Assembly: GCF_030730925.1 (NCBI RefSeq)
Contig: NZ_JAVAMB010000007.1
Location: forward strand, 1 to 64,000
Direction: 5' to 3'
Source of the DNA: Flavobacterium sp. DG2-3
GTDB lineage: Bacteria > Bacteroidota > Bacteroidia > Flavobacteriales > Flavobacteriaceae
Length of the DNA stretch: 64,000 bases
The position numbers were made by a program, and so were the translations under genes. The notes beneath the pieces were generated by a model. The model was not told the DNA's origin and did not search any database. It saw only the letters and a program-made list of their open reading frames with translations. Shown here piece by piece: positions 16,920 through 25,363 of the stretch (position 1 is its first letter; each line of letters begins with the position of its first letter).

Positions 16920-17555
16920 TTAATTTTTAAGCTTGTAGCTATTTCGAACTACGTTTACATCATTAAATTCCTTGGAACGCTGCAGTGCCAGTACAGATGC
17001 TGATCCGTTAAAATCACGGAGAAATAGCACTTTTTGCTGCATATCTTCATATATTTTATCAATTGCATCCAATCTTTCATCATCTGTCATTCTGAGTTTA
17101 TCCGCTGTTACAATTGATGTCAGTTCATCGATATTGCGTAGGCTTTCTTTACTTAAATTCGAATACACTTTTTCAAAATATTGTATTTCCTGCTGGCTGA
17201 ACCTGTCATTTTTAATGATTCGGTCAATACCTTTCCGGCTTTCCTTAATCAGCGTAAACTGATAGTCCACTATGTCTCCCACCCTCTTGTAATTTTTAAC
17301 AACTGGACTTACCTGCATCAGGGCATCGAGAAAAGTCTTGTGAAGTGAAAAATTCCCTTCCGACATATCTTTTACGGCTTTATACCCGCCGCTTAGTATG
17401 TCATAACCTTTCTTCATGTCACTCAATATTTTTTTAAACTGCGAAAGTTTTTCGATATTTAAAATGAGCTGCTGGATTTCTGCAGACTGCGCCTTTACTT
17501 CGATTGGTTTACAGAGCAGAAGCAGCACTGCTAAAATCAAATACTTCTTTTTCAT
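16920..17555 (-). CDS. VirB5/TraI-like periplasmic protein, third of three paralogues
   Basis: 211 residues with a signal peptide (KKYLILAVLLLLCKPIEVKAQ) and an all-helical mature part. It shares with the two upstream genes the pattern KxxDxIxxxxxFxxxExxYxExxxxxLxxxSxxxxDxLxxIxTxxxLxMxDDERxxxIDxIY. I recall such proteins being mislabelled as TerB-like in some annotations, but here the position in the transfer operon points to a conjugation role, perhaps pilus-tip or adhesion as for VirB5. Starts 10 bases before traJ. Confidence 0.7.
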   Translation of the reverse strand: MKKKYLILAVLLLLCKPIEVKAQSAEIQQLILNIEKLSQFKKILSDMKKGYDILSGGYKAVKDMSEGNFSLHKTFLDALMQVSPVVKNYKRVGDIVDYQFTLIKESRKGIDRIIKNDRFSQQEIQYFEKVYSNLSKESLRNIDELTSIVTADKLRMTDDERLDAIDKIYEDMQQKVLFLRDFNGSASVLALQRSKEFNDVNVVRNSYKLKN

Positions 17556-17566
17556 GATCCGTTTAT

Positions 17567-18184
17567 TTATAAGCCAAGTAATTTCCCAACCTGTTTGACA
17601 TCATTTTTTTCTTTAGCTTTCGATAATGAAAGCATTTTGATTTCCCTGCTGAATTTCTCGCAAAAGGCGTAATCTTGACTTGCCTGCTCATAAATCTGAT
17701 CGATCCGCTCAATACGCTCGTCATCTTTCATTTCAAGCTTTGTGCTTGTCGTAATTAAAAACAGGGTATCCAGGCTTTCACCACAGCTGTTAAGCAGACG
17801 CTTAAATGTCCGTTCAATATAATCCAGTTCTTTTCCATGAAAGAGATCATCCTGTCGGATGCCATCAATAGTCCTCTTATAATTTTTCGCAATCTGAACA
17901 TGCAAAGCAATTATCTCAGCAACTCTCACATAATTTTTAACTTTTGGATTAACTGATATTAGTGATGTAAAATAATCACTGTGGAGGTTTACTTCGCCTT
18001 TCTTTGCATCTGATATAAAGTCCAGACCGCTTTTAACTGCCTTATATCCTTTTGCCGCATAATCCAAATAAGTCCGTAAAGCTGCAATCTGAAGAAGGAG
18101 CATTCTTTTCTGTTTTGCCTGCTGCGCCTGCAGACTGCCCACAAATAACCCTACCATCACAAGTAACAATACTGTCTTTTTCAT
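17567..18184 (-). CDS. VirB5/TraI-like periplasmic protein, second of three paralogues
   Basis: 205 residues, signal peptide MKKTVLLLVMVGLFVGSLQAQ, helical mature part. It is clearly related to the next gene: both have NPKVKNYxRV or SPVVKNYKRV, GIRQDD/IIKNDR and the LxMxDDERxxxIDxIYE block. It lies between its two paralogues with gaps of 11 and 15 bases. Function as for its neighbours. Confidence 0.7.
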   Translation of the reverse strand: MKKTVLLLVMVGLFVGSLQAQQAKQKRMLLLQIAALRTYLDYAAKGYKAVKSGLDFISDAKKGEVNLHSDYFTSLISVNPKVKNYVRVAEIIALHVQIAKNYKRTIDGIRQDDLFHGKELDYIERTFKRLLNSCGESLDTLFLITTSTKLEMKDDERIERIDQIYEQASQDYAFCEKFSREIKMLSLSKAKEKNDVKQVGKLLGL

Positions 18185-18199
18185 CTTTTTTAATGCTGT

Positions 18200-18889
18200 T
18201 TACGGAATTCCGTAAAATTGTTTCACTTTATTTACATCGGCATCAGTTTTTGCTCTCTGAAGGCTGAGCAGCACTTTCTGCTGATTGAAAAGCCTGAGAT
18301 CATTGTAATTTAAATCAATCTGATCTGCTGCTTTATTTATAATTTCGAGTCTCTTCAGATCACTCATCTGTGTGGTAAAGGAGTCGATTATTAAAAAAAT
18401 CTGGTCTATGTTTTTCATGCTTTCTTCCAGTATGCCGTCATATACCTTCTCCATATATTGCAATTCAGAAACTTTGAAACTCTCATCCCTTTTAAAAAGG
18501 CTCCATGCCCTTTCGTACTCTTCAATAAGGCGGGTCTGCTTTATCGAAATTTCCTTAATTCTCTGATAATAGGTAATAATCGATTTTACCTTCTGCAGCT
18601 CCTCGTAATAGTCTTTATAAAGATCACGCTGTTTTTTGGTCCAGTCAGAAATCTCATTGAGCTTTAACTTGGACAAAGTATTTTCAATCTGCTTCTGCGC
18701 ATTCTGAAGCCAGATGGTTTTGTTCTGCATCCTCTGGATGCCAATATCGATGGCCTTAATTACTTTTTTTGTTACTGCCTTGACGATCTCCAGTATCGGC
18801 AGAGCAGCTGCCTTTTCTGCTGGTCGTGCAGGCGCGCTGACTAATAGAAAGCACATTAGGCATGAGATCACTTTAATTTTCGTTTTCAT
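18200..18889 (-). CDS. traI: Conjugal transfer protein TraI-like (first of three paralogues)
   Basis: 229 residues. An N-terminal hydrophobic export signal (ISCLMCFLLVSAPARPA) precedes a long helical domain that begins with AIDIGIQRMQNKTIWLQNAQK, a strong mark of Bacteroidetes TraI. It keeps the LQYMEKVYDGILEESMKNIDQI pattern also seen in the two downstream genes. It directly follows traG (12 bases). The gene name comes from position and this motif. Confidence 0.8.
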   Translation of the reverse strand: MKTKIKVISCLMCFLLVSAPARPAEKAAALPILEIVKAVTKKVIKAIDIGIQRMQNKTIWLQNAQKQIENTLSKLKLNEISDWTKKQRDLYKDYYEELQKVKSIITYYQRIKEISIKQTRLIEEYERAWSLFKRDESFKVSELQYMEKVYDGILEESMKNIDQIFLIIDSFTTQMSDLKRLEIINKAADQIDLNYNDLRLFNQQKVLLSLQRAKTDADVNKVKQFYGIP

Positions 18890-18901
18890 TTCCCACTATT
18901 T

Positions 18902-21370
18902 TTAAGTTCCGTTTCTTATTTCGTGTGCCATTGCCGCAATGCCTTTTTTGATGTCCCCGCCAAACTTCGCTGCAAAAGCATTCATTCTTACTTTCTCGCT
19001 TTCCTCTGTAGTATAAGCGAGATATTCTTCCAAAGACACTTCTGTCCGGTACACCTTTGAAAGCATTCCACCGAGCGAGATAAAAACTTCTTTGTACTTT
19101 TTATCCGGATCATTAGCCTTATTGACTGACAGCACAAGCGCTTTTTCTTTTTCAGTTAGTCCAAGCAGTTCCTGAATCTGATCGAATTTATTCTGATATT
19201 TGCTCTGGTCCAGCAGTATTTTACAGTCGCTGTTGTTAATTATGGCCTGCTTTACTACAGGAGACGAAATGATATCTTCCACCTCCTGGGTAACCACTAT
19301 TGCCTCTCCAAAGAACTTACGCACGGTTTTGAATAAATACCTCAGATATTCGGCCATCCCCTCCCTTGCAATTGCTTTCCAAGCTTCTTCAATCAGAATC
19401 ATCTTACGGATCCCTTTGAGTTTTCTCATCTTGCTGATAAAAACCTCCATAATGATTATTGTTACCACCGGAAACAGTATAGGATGATCTTTGATGTTAT
19501 CCAGTTCAAAAACAATAAAACGCTCTTTTAAAAGATCCAGATTTTCTGTTGCATTCAGCAGATAATCAAATTCGCCGCCATTATAATACGGACGAAGCAC
19601 GTAAAGAAAATTATTGACATCGAAATCCTTCTCTTTCACTTTATCTCCCTGAAGTATTGAAACAAATTCTCCTTTAAGAAAATCATAGAATGTATTGAAA
19701 CACGGAAAAATAGTCTTATCCTTTTCAAGTTTTTCATAGTACAGCTGTAAAGCATTAGATAGTGCAACGTACTCGCTTCTGTTGAACGTTTCGTCATCTT
19801 TCTTCCACAATGCAAGAAGCAGTGTTTTAATACTCTCTTTTTTTTCGGTGTCCAGACTGTCTCCATCTGAAATGTAAAAAGGATTAAAACGGATCGGATT
19901 TTTTTCATCATAAGTGAAATAATACCCGTTTACCATATCACATAATCCTTTATAGCTGTGCCCGACATCTACCAATACAATATGTGTTCCCTGCTCATAA
20001 TAGCTTCTTACCATATGGTTGGTAAAAAAAGATTTCCCGCTTCCTGAAGGCCCAAGTATAAACTTATTGCGGTTGGTGCAGATTCCTTTCTTGACAGGCT
20101 CATCGCTGATATCAACGTGGACAGGTTTTCCAGTCAGACGGTCTCCCAACCGGATTCCAAACGGACTTAAAGACGATCTGTAGCCTGTTTCCATATTTAA
20201 AAAACAGACAGCCTGCTCCGTAAAAGTGTCAAAGGCATCATTCATCGGAAAGTCTGCTGCATTGCCGGGAATGCCAGCCCAGTATATCTGGGGAGCACCG
20301 ACAGTTTCCTGTTTGGCGGCCGCATCCATCTGCGCGAGAGCCGATGACACTTTGTTTTTTATGTCTTTTAATTCCTCTTTTTCAGAAGTCCAAGCCAGGA
20401 CATTAAAATGTGCTTTAACAGGCAGACGCTGCTGCGAAATGGCTTCATTTAAAAAATCGTTGGTTGCATCTCTCGCAATCATATTCTCCCTGCTGTAGGC
20501 AGAAAGCGATTGGAGCCTCAATCTCTTGCTTTCCAGTTTCTGGATCGTTTTCTGCGCATCTTCTATGAAAATATATTGGTTGTATATGTGATTGCAGGAA
20601 AGAAGCTGTCCCAGGGTCGATGCAAAACCGACACTGAATTTTGTCTTATCGGTTGAATACCTGTCAAAATTGATCCTAGACCCGCAGAGTGCCGGCAGGT
20701 CAGCTGCGTCTCCCAGCGTGAAAAGCTGGCTGTGCATATCGCCAATCTGCATACCGTCTGAAAATTTAAGATCACTGTAAACAAAAGAATTTTCTCTTTC
20801 AGATAAAAAACAGTACTTCTCAATAAGCCCTATTTTTCTCCTTTGGCTCTTCAGTTCATTATTTCTCAGCCTTGTCAGCTGGATAAATCCGCTGTCCTCC
20901 ATAATCCTTTTAAACTGCCCCGTACTGTCAATGAAATCTTGAAGAATCTGCATTTTTAAATTTTCTTCTGGGACTATTTTATTCCTTACAATACTAGAAA
21001 ATAAGGAACTGGAGCTTCTCCTTCCTGCCGGTTTTTTGGTAATCATAATATAACAGGAATGATCAAGAAATGGCCTCTCATTAAAAAAACGTTCGCTGCT
21101 TCTGGTTAAAAAACTGCTGTCTTCATTTTGAAAATCCGCCTTGTAACTGCTTTCTAAAAACCAGTCCTGCTTGTGAAATACTGTAAACTTGGGAAGCACT
21201 TTCACAGCCTTTATCCATGACTGGTGAAACGCTTCATATTCCTGATCCGACAGCGTAAAAATCTCAGGCAGATCAGCTTTAAATACAACGGTTATATCAC
21301 CCTGCTTCGACAAAATGCAGTCATGCTGCACATCCATAATCGGTAAAACATCATCCAACTCCCTTTCCAT
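18902..21370 (-). CDS. traG: Conjugation ATPase TraG (VirB4 family)
   Basis: About 822 residues. The Walker A motif GPSGSGKS lies near residue 438 and the Walker B region MILIEEAWKA near 680; the N-terminal half has the family text DVLPIMDVQHDCILSKQGD. VirB4 ATPases power assembly of the type IV secretion channel. The frame opens at 21424, but the first 18 residues lie within the upstream methyltransferase gene. MERELDDVLP at 21370 fits the family start better and leaves a 20-base overlap. Confidence 0.9.
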   Translation of the reverse strand: MERELDDVLPIMDVQHDCILSKQGDITVVFKADLPEIFTLSDQEYEAFHQSWIKAVKVLPKFTVFHKQDWFLESSYKADFQNEDSSFLTRSSERFFNERPFLDHSCYIMITKKPAGRRSSSSLFSSIVRNKIVPEENLKMQILQDFIDSTGQFKRIMEDSGFIQLTRLRNNELKSQRRKIGLIEKYCFLSERENSFVYSDLKFSDGMQIGDMHSQLFTLGDAADLPALCGSRINFDRYSTDKTKFSVGFASTLGQLLSCNHIYNQYIFIEDAQKTIQKLESKRLRLQSLSAYSRENMIARDATNDFLNEAISQQRLPVKAHFNVLAWTSEKEELKDIKNKVSSALAQMDAAAKQETVGAPQIYWAGIPGNAADFPMNDAFDTFTEQAVCFLNMETGYRSSLSPFGIRLGDRLTGKPVHVDISDEPVKKGICTNRNKFILGPSGSGKSFFTNHMVRSYYEQGTHIVLVDVGHSYKGLCDMVNGYYFTYDEKNPIRFNPFYISDGDSLDTEKKESIKTLLLALWKKDDETFNRSEYVALSNALQLYYEKLEKDKTIFPCFNTFYDFLKGEFVSILQGDKVKEKDFDVNNFLYVLRPYYNGGEFDYLLNATENLDLLKERFIVFELDNIKDHPILFPVVTIIIMEVFISKMRKLKGIRKMILIEEAWKAIAREGMAEYLRYLFKTVRKFFGEAIVVTQEVEDIISSPVVKQAIINNSDCKILLDQSKYQNKFDQIQELLGLTEKEKALVLSVNKANDPDKKYKEVFISLGGMLSKVYRTEVSLEEYLAYTTEESEKVRMNAFAAKFGGDIKKGIAAMAHEIRNGT

Positions 21371-22001
21371 TTTTCCTCGTTTTACTAATATTTTCTTTTC
21401 TCTGCCATAGGCTTCTTGCTGCATTCAAAATATACCCTCCCAGATTTGGATCCACGCAGTTCCGAAGCACCTGCCTTTTATTTGGAATATTACACTTCTT
21501 TAAACTGAAGCCTAAAGCCTGTTCAAGATCAGGAATCTGGGCGTGACGGATTTTTATCGCAGTGCACAGATCAGTCTGAGAAATTTCAAAATTTGACCAG
21601 AAAAGATGGCGCTGCAGTATCGCATCAGGATCAATCAGCGGCTTGTAGTAAGGCTTGACATTTTCTACAGTCCACAAGCATTCGGCATTATGCCTGAGAA
21701 ACAAGACTTCCTGATACAACCGCATATCGGGAAATACCGCAGGAGTGCCGCGGAATCTCACACAGATATTCTGCCTGAAGGATGAATGGGACTGGCATGG
21801 AGGCGAAGACCAGATATAATCAAACTCTTTATAATGATCTAACAGATACTGATGAGCATCTCCAATTACAACAAAATCCTCTGGGAAATTCTCCGCATAT
21901 ACAGCAGCAAGCTGCGGATCAAGCTCTACAGCCGTAACCGATACATCTGTCCAGTTTTTTCTGTTACCCCCTATTCCAGCGTAAAGATTTAAGACTTTCA
22001 T
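21351..22001 (-). CDS. Short C5-cytosine DNA methyltransferase inside the transfer operon
   Basis: 216 residues. Motif I is LYAGIGG (6-12), motif IV is SSPPCQS with the catalytic Cys69, and motif VI is ENV (113-115). It is shorter than typical C5 methyltransferases (300 or more residues) and I see no clear motif VIII-X or large target-recognition region, so activity is uncertain. It lies between traF (31-base gap) and traG (overlap), so it is co-expressed with transfer. A plausible role is modification of transferred DNA to evade restriction in the recipient. Confidence 0.75.
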   Translation of the reverse strand: MKVLNLYAGIGGNRKNWTDVSVTAVELDPQLAAVYAENFPEDFVVIGDAHQYLLDHYKEFDYIWSSPPCQSHSSFRQNICVRFRGTPAVFPDMRLYQEVLFLRHNAECLWTVENVKPYYKPLIDPDAILQRHLFWSNFEISQTDLCTAIKIRHAQIPDLEQALGFSLKKCNIPNKRQVLRNCVDPNLGGYILNAARSLWQRKENISKTRKNGKGVG

Positions 22002-22032
22002 AATCTAATACTCATTTAACGTCCTAAGACTA

Positions 22033-22341
22033 TCACTTTATAAAAACAGACCTGCTTCGCACTTTTACACATTTCGGAATTTGTCTGGACGCTAAAGCTT
22101 TCATCATGCCATGCTCTCCATACTTCCGGCTCATCTTATAAATCTTAATCACCATGACTGTCCCAGCTGCACCGATTAAAACCACGCAGAGAAGTGAAGG
22201 AATGCCGATTATAAAAAGTATTGCAAAAACGATCATCAGTCCAACAACACCTCCTCCCAGATACCATATGTACTGGGCTTTAAGGCCTTTAAACTCAATT
22301 GACTGATTGATTCCTTTGTTGATCTGATAAACACTGCTCAT
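22033..22341 (-). CDS. traF: Conjugative transposon protein TraF (DUF4133, VirB3-like)
   Basis: 102 residues with the family text INKGINQSIEFKGLKAQYIWYLGGG, two close transmembrane helices at about 28-70 and a basic C-terminus ending RSRSVFIK. A small inner-membrane component next to the VirB4 ATPase. 12 bases after traE. Confidence 0.9.
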   Translation of the reverse strand: MSSVYQINKGINQSIEFKGLKAQYIWYLGGGVVGLMIVFAILFIIGIPSLLCVVLIGAAGTVMVIKIYKMSRKYGEHGMMKALASRQIPKCVKVRSRSVFIK

Positions 22342-22353
22342 CTTTGAGAATGC

Positions 22354-22692
22354 TTATACACCAAAAAAAGATTTGATTACTGTGGCCACTACCACAAGAA
22401 ATACGCAGCTTCCAAACCATGCTGCTGCAACCTTGCCTGTGTCAGGATCTCCTGCATTCCATTTCTGGTAAACTTTTACGGCACCTATTAGTCCTAGAAT
22501 AGCACCAACTGCATACATAAGTTCAGTGCCTGCATCGAAATAGCTTCTCACCTTTTGGTTCGCCTCATTTATTCCTGCCACCCCATCTTGGGCATATCCA
22601 ATTCCATTAATAATAAAAAGCAGAAAAATTATGCTCAGCAGGTTCTTGCTCTTTTTGAAAAAACACTTTAATTTTATTCCATCATTCACCAT
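22354..22692 (-). CDS. traE: Conjugative transposon protein TraE (DUF4134, VirB2-like)
   Basis: 112 residues: an N-terminal signal segment (LLSIIFLLFIINGIGYAQ), then two hydrophobic helices with YAVGAILGLIGAVKVYQKWNAGD and WFGSCVFLVVVATVIKSFFG. This is the DUF4134 pilin-like pattern. It is the first gene of the long transfer operon and is preceded by a structured leader. Confidence 0.9.
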   Translation of the reverse strand: MVNDGIKLKCFFKKSKNLLSIIFLLFIINGIGYAQDGVAGINEANQKVRSYFDAGTELMYAVGAILGLIGAVKVYQKWNAGDPDTGKVAAAWFGSCVFLVVVATVIKSFFGV

Positions 22693-22727
22693 CGTACATC
22701 ATTTTAAAGATTAATACTAATTCAAAA

Positions 22728-22815
22728 AGCAGAGGAACAGCGCCGTCTCATCATCTATTCTCCTTGTCACATTTTACCATACCGCACTAGAGCGGACGGG
22801 GAAAGTTCCTCTGCT
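22728..22815 (-). ncRNA. Branched RNA structure between the 162-aa gene and traE
   Basis: An outer stem of 11 perfect pairs (22728-22738 with 22805-22815), an inner stem CCGT/ACGG (22743-22746 with 22796-22799) and a small hairpin CCGC..GCGG (22782-22795). On the minus strand the outer stem is followed by TTTTTGAA. It can be read as a terminator of the upstream gene or as an attenuator/leader controlling traE and the transfer operon. Confidence 0.5.
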
Positions 22816-22821
22816 GTTTTT

Positions 22822-23307
22822 TTAATTATTGTCTTCCCATAATTCATCTGCTTCACTTGAAGTAAGAAGCAGTTCAGGGTACTTTTCGGAATCAAGAGCA
22901 AGTAAAATGTTTACATTGCTGCGTAAAGAAGAGATCTTTACATAGGGATAATCAGAAAGAATTAATCTGATATAATTCTTAAATTCTAGATTTGATCGTT
23001 TTAAGTCGGCACTTTCTGAAACTGCAGCGGTCAAACGTGCTGACAGTTCTTTAACCTCATCAAGGGTCGCAAATGATTCTTCAAAGGCTTCATTAAGATT
23101 TGTGTGGTTAGTTTTTTCTTTATCGAAAGATTGGAATGGGTCATTGATTGGCTTCTTTCGCAAGTGCAGAAAATTAATTTTCTTTTTGCCCTGCAGAATT
23201 TCCTTTATTTCAAAAGAATAATAGCGCAATCCAACAAACAGATACCATAAAATTAATAGAGCAATAACAGTTACAATGTAGCTGTTCCATGTAATAGAAT
23301 TTAACAT
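22822..23307 (-). CDS. Element membrane-anchored hypothetical protein (162 aa)
   Basis: From MLNSITWNSYI at 23307 (a second ATG at 23325 adds six residues). One membrane helix at about 9-29 is followed by a cytoplasmic part with a coiled-coil-like stretch (LDEVKELSARLTAAVSESADLKRSNLEFKNYIR). The position just before traE is that of a small accessory transfer gene, but I do not recognise the family. Confidence 0.6.
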   Translation of the reverse strand: MLNSITWNSYIVTVIALLILWYLFVGLRYYSFEIKEILQGKKKINFLHLRKKPINDPFQSFDKEKTNHTNLNEAFEESFATLDEVKELSARLTAAVSESADLKRSNLEFKNYIRLILSDYPYVKISSLRSNVNILLALDSEKYPELLLTSSEADELWEDNN

Positions 23308-23504
23308 AGCATTTTCATTTATCATTCAACATCATCTCATACTATGAATAAACCAAGAAGAACAATTATGGTTTATTATACAGTCCAAAGTAACTTCGGA
23401 AATAAAACTTCTACAAGTACAACTTTTTCTGTACCCTAGTTGTACCCCTGTACCTCCTAAGTAATCTAAAGGGCTGACCGAATGAAAAAAAAATTGAGTC
23501 CATA

Positions 23505-23532
23505 AAAAAACCTCCTTAAAAGGAGGTCTATT
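23505..23532 (-). terminator. Terminator of the lipoprotein gene at 23549
   Basis: ACCTCCTT and AAGGAGGT form an 8-bp stem with a 2-base loop; on the minus strand it is followed by a T run. The upstream stretch 23400-23460 has repeated GTAC-containing words (GTACAAC..GTTGTAC), possibly an operator. Confidence 0.7.
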
Positions 23533-23548
23533 TTACAGCTTACTATAG

Positions 23549-24115
23549 TTAATTTTCCATAATCTTCCTAAACATCATCAGTTCGGAGTCTTTTTTATCA
23601 ATAATCTTCCAGCCGTTGTCAGAGAGGATAAAATACGCTTTTTCTTTCTTTTCTTCTGGTAGTCCAGGCCATAACACTCCAAATTCATTCAGTTCGTACT
23701 TGACAATGTATTCTGCAACTGCCATTTTTTTATCGATTGGCTCGGAAGTTATCTGAATGATTTTATCAAACTTTTTCATTCCGATTTTGACTTTCTGGAT
23801 TTTGTATTCTCTATCTTCTAATGTTGTTTTGAGCAGAAAAGGTTTTGATAATTCCGTGAACTCTATCAAAGGCTTATCTCTATCTTTAAATCCTGTAACT
23901 TTCATTATTTTTACAAAGCCTTTTTCTTCTAATCCTGAATCCAGCATTCTTTTTGCATGCACAGGATCATTGCAGAAAACTTCAAAATCAATTTCTTTAG
24001 GAAATTGGTATTTTTTTACAATCATACTTTCTGCTGTTTTGCTATCCAGTTCATCGTTCTGGCAGCAGATAAACAAAAGACTGAACAATGGCAGTATTCT
24101 TACTAGTGATTTCAT
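23549..24115 (-). CDS. Hypothetical lipoprotein (188 aa)
   Basis: The N-terminal signal MKSLVRILPLFSLLFICC ends in a lipobox-like ICC, followed by an Asn/Asp-rich tether. The mature part is alpha/beta and charged with no motif that I know. It is the last gene of a minus-strand group that begins with the AraC regulator, 16 bases after the 400-residue gene. It may be an accessory surface protein of the element. Confidence 0.65.
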   Translation of the reverse strand: MKSLVRILPLFSLLFICCQNDELDSKTAESMIVKKYQFPKEIDFEVFCNDPVHAKRMLDSGLEEKGFVKIMKVTGFKDRDKPLIEFTELSKPFLLKTTLEDREYKIQKVKIGMKKFDKIIQITSEPIDKKMAVAEYIVKYELNEFGVLWPGLPEEKKEKAYFILSDNGWKIIDKKDSELMMFRKIMEN

Positions 24116-24131
24116 GATCTCATAAATTAAA

Positions 24132-25334
24132 TTAGTATTCTCTTATATGCTTAATAATTTTCTCCAATGTTTTAATTACAAATTCTTTGTCTTTTTCTTC
24201 TGGATTGTATGACTTGCTCCTCACCGATTGATACGATAAATTTCTCTTGAATGGAGTTGAGAGATAAGGAACGATTGTCTTAAAGATTAGACTCATTGAT
24301 TTTGCCTTTAATATTCTCGTTTCATCCGTGGCCCTTAAAATCAGTCCCATCTGGTCAGATGAAAGCGTGCATTGAATTTTATTTTCCACTGTTTGATGAG
24401 ATGGATTTGCATTTCTCCGAGAAAGTGAATGCGCTGATTCTTCACATTCATCGCGACTCTGAAGAAAACTGATCTCAGAAGTAAACCAATTCTCCAAGAC
24501 ATCCTTAATATTCTGATGGCTGGCATCAAAGGTTATTTTTACATTAGAGTGTAATTGCTTGAAGTCTTTGAAAAACAGCTGCAGCAGATTCAATTTGGCT
24601 GACTGATTTTCAGCGGCATAAATCTGTTCAGTCATTCTTTCTGTCAAGATTGAAATATATTGTACGGAATTAAAATTATGGTCAATCAGCAGTTCATCTA
24701 GCGGAGTGAAAATCGAAGGATTTTCCATATCACCCGAATGCTCCTCCAGAAGCTTTGAAAGTTCTCTAAAGTAAAGAATGCGCCGGTAGGTAAGTTTCTT
24801 ACCGTTGTCAGCCTCGATTGCATTCTGAAGTATTTTCACTACTATTATAATAGTCAATTTATCAGGTTCTGCGCTTAAATTTCTTTTGTTGATTTTCTGC
24901 AGTTTTAACGCGAGTTCTTTTCTGCATACCATTAGATAAGTAATTGGCACTCTCTCATCGAGACTTAGATAGTACGAAAACCTATCCTCAATAAAAGAAA
25001 TCAGATAATCAAGATTTGTAATGAGAAGATCAGCAAGACGTCTTATTTTTTCAGATTGAAGAACCTTCTCAGTTCTATTCTCTATAATGCTGTCCAGCAG
25101 GAAAATTAATGTTGAATGGTATTGCCTGACTGTTACACGAATATGTCTTTTCTTCTTCAATGAAAAAACTTCGTTTTTCAGGTGCACTTGAATTTTTATG
25201 GATTCTTTGGAAATGTTTGCAGAAATAACTGCAATATCGTTATCGGTCAGACTATCAGTATTTGTACTTAATGGATCAAATGTCTGCAGTATCAAAGAAT
25301 CAAACCATTCTAATGGATATATATTATTCATCAT
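24132..25334 (-). CDS. Conserved element protein of unknown function (400 aa)
   Basis: A 400-residue, mostly helical soluble protein. The C-terminal block DQMGLILRATDETRILKAKSM followed by PYLSTPFKRNLSYQSVRSKSYNPEEKDKEFVIKTLEKI resembles proteins I recall next to tra genes in Bacteroidetes elements, without a known function. No nucleotide-binding motif. Two possible starts (MM) at the 5' end. It is preceded 30 bases away by the AraC-type regulator and probably forms one unit with it. Confidence 0.6.
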   Translation of the reverse strand: MMNNIYPLEWFDSLILQTFDPLSTNTDSLTDNDIAVISANISKESIKIQVHLKNEVFSLKKKRHIRVTVRQYHSTLIFLLDSIIENRTEKVLQSEKIRRLADLLITNLDYLISFIEDRFSYYLSLDERVPITYLMVCRKELALKLQKINKRNLSAEPDKLTIIIVVKILQNAIEADNGKKLTYRRILYFRELSKLLEEHSGDMENPSIFTPLDELLIDHNFNSVQYISILTERMTEQIYAAENQSAKLNLLQLFFKDFKQLHSNVKITFDASHQNIKDVLENWFTSEISFLQSRDECEESAHSLSRRNANPSHQTVENKIQCTLSSDQMGLILRATDETRILKAKSMSLIFKTIVPYLSTPFKRNLSYQSVRSKSYNPEEKDKEFVIKTLEKIIKHIREY

Positions 25335-25363
25335 AGTATAGCTTTTTTTGAAAAGTGCATTAA

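Noticed and set aside
16920-18184. Tellurite-resistance (TerB) proteins
   Set aside because: Signal peptides, position in the transfer operon and similarity to the TraI-like neighbour favour conjugation components.
21371-21424. Upstream start of traG at 21424
   Set aside because: The extra 18 residues do not fit the family start and lie within the methyltransferase gene.
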